Source of the DNA: Lineus longissimus
Taxonomy: Eukaryota > Nemertea > Pilidiophora > Heteronemertea > Lineidae
NCBI RefSeq assembly: GCF_910592395.1
Contig: NC_088309.1
Span: 24,926,599-24,990,598, forward strand
Direction of reading: 5' to 3'
Length of the DNA stretch: 64,000 nt
Below, piece after piece: positions 63,135 to 64,000 of this stretch. The stretch's first letter is position 1. Every line of letters begins with the position of its first letter. The position numbers and the translations under genes were made by a program. Below the pieces are notes generated by a model that worked only from the letters and a program-made list of their open reading frames with translations, was not told the origin of the DNA and did not search any database.

Positions 63135-64000
63135 TGCTAATAGAAAACAAGTAATCGATGAAAGCGATTAACTATATTCCAAACCACTCTTAATTCCGAA
63201 TGCTTGAAGAAAGGCAATCTAGTCCGAATGCTCAGAAGAAAAGCAATATCGTTCAAATACTTTAAAGAATCCGGAAAGCAATATTATGACTGCCGAATGC
63301 TCAGGAGCTACTAACTGTTTTGAGGTTACCCTATGACAAAGGTAGAATGGGAGTGGGATAATTGCTCACCAGGTAAACAATGAGATTCACATTTTTGTTG
63401 TTTTTTCATACACTATTTTTTCATATTCATCGTTTTACTTTGACTTTCACTTTGATTTTCACTTTCGGTTGGGGCAAAGAAGGCGGTCTTAATTAGTTGT
63501 CGATAATCCAGACAAAAACTCCGACTGAAATTGCAAGCGTGTGCCTACCATCATTTAACACCAGATCACAGAGAATGACCCGAACAGGTGCGGATATAAA
63601 TTATTTTGGTTCAGCTCAGAAACCTGCATCCAGGAATTCGCAGCAATTATACTTTGAAGAACAGCAACATATTACTTTTAAACACAACGTCGACCTCTGC
63701 CACAGGGTGATGCAGTCGCCGATTAGTTTTGGATCATTCGGCTAAATGTGTCAGCTGATATGAAAACATACCCATTTTCTTGGGCAAAACGTGATAGACT
63801 GAACAAAATGACAAACGTAACAGGGAAACCAGTCTATCAACTTGATTCATTTCATCGCTGGACTGATAAAATCACGTTACAACATTTTTCCTTCAGAATT
63901 GTTTGCACTTGCGTCCTGCAAATCCTGGTAGAACATAACAAAAACTAAACTTTAATGAGTTTCGTTCTGCATACAATAGCATTCCGCAATGATGAGGTCA
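63135..64000. other. Upstream flank of second transporter
   Basis: Likely promoter side of first exon D. Contains a run of GAAA-type repeats on the minus strand (63436-63466). No exon or RNA gene recognised up to the window edge. Confidence 0.5.

Overview
The window reads as nuclear DNA of an invertebrate animal. Every protein gene is broken into short exons with GT/AG introns, intergenic DNA is AT-rich and dotted with ACATGTA-type words, and the families present (nicotinic receptors, other Cys-loop channels, a cholinesterase-like esterase, SLC22 transporters) are animal families. The style suits a marine invertebrate such as a lophotrochozoan, but the sequence alone does not fix the phylum. 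I rebuilt the gene models by hand from splice sites, reading phase and protein-family landmarks. All six gene models that are complete in the window close in frame from ATG to stop.

Layout: (1) 1-8072, minus: 5' part of a nicotinic acetylcholine receptor (nAChR) alpha-type subunit gene, running off the left edge. (2) 11562-18983, minus: a complete second nAChR alpha-type subunit (498 aa), tandem to the first. (3) 20279-23290, minus, and (4) 26223-29256, plus: a head-to-head pair of short, divergent Cys-loop channel subunits (378 and 375 aa) with almost identical exon sizes and an odd M2 pore segment. (5) 30895-38085, plus: a 621-aa membrane-anchored type-B carboxylesterase with an intact catalytic triad; a tRNA-Ser(CGA) gene lies antisense in its first intron. 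(6) 39501-49226, minus: an SLC22-type transporter (600 aa). (7) 51189-63134, minus: its tandem paralogue, which has three intact, splice-compatible first exons plus one decayed one upstream of a single shared body.

Accessory DNA: a 1,004-bp element at 60235-61238 with long terminal inverted repeats and a 9-bp target-site duplication (Mutator-like, non-autonomous); two near-identical inverted copies of a hairpin-rich element 44 kb apart (18125-18559 and 62023-62272), each flanked by short AAAACAA-type direct repeats; several palindromic MITE-like repeats; a probable retroposed poly(A) end; a tRNA-like SINE-type fragment; and microsatellites.

Functionally, the window groups receptors, an esterase and organic-ion transporters. 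That could reflect a chemosensory or cholinergic neighbourhood, but each subgroup is a local tandem duplication and the grouping may be chance. The most interesting signals are the tandem alternative first exons of the second transporter, the divergent Cys-loop pair, and the hairpin-array element.
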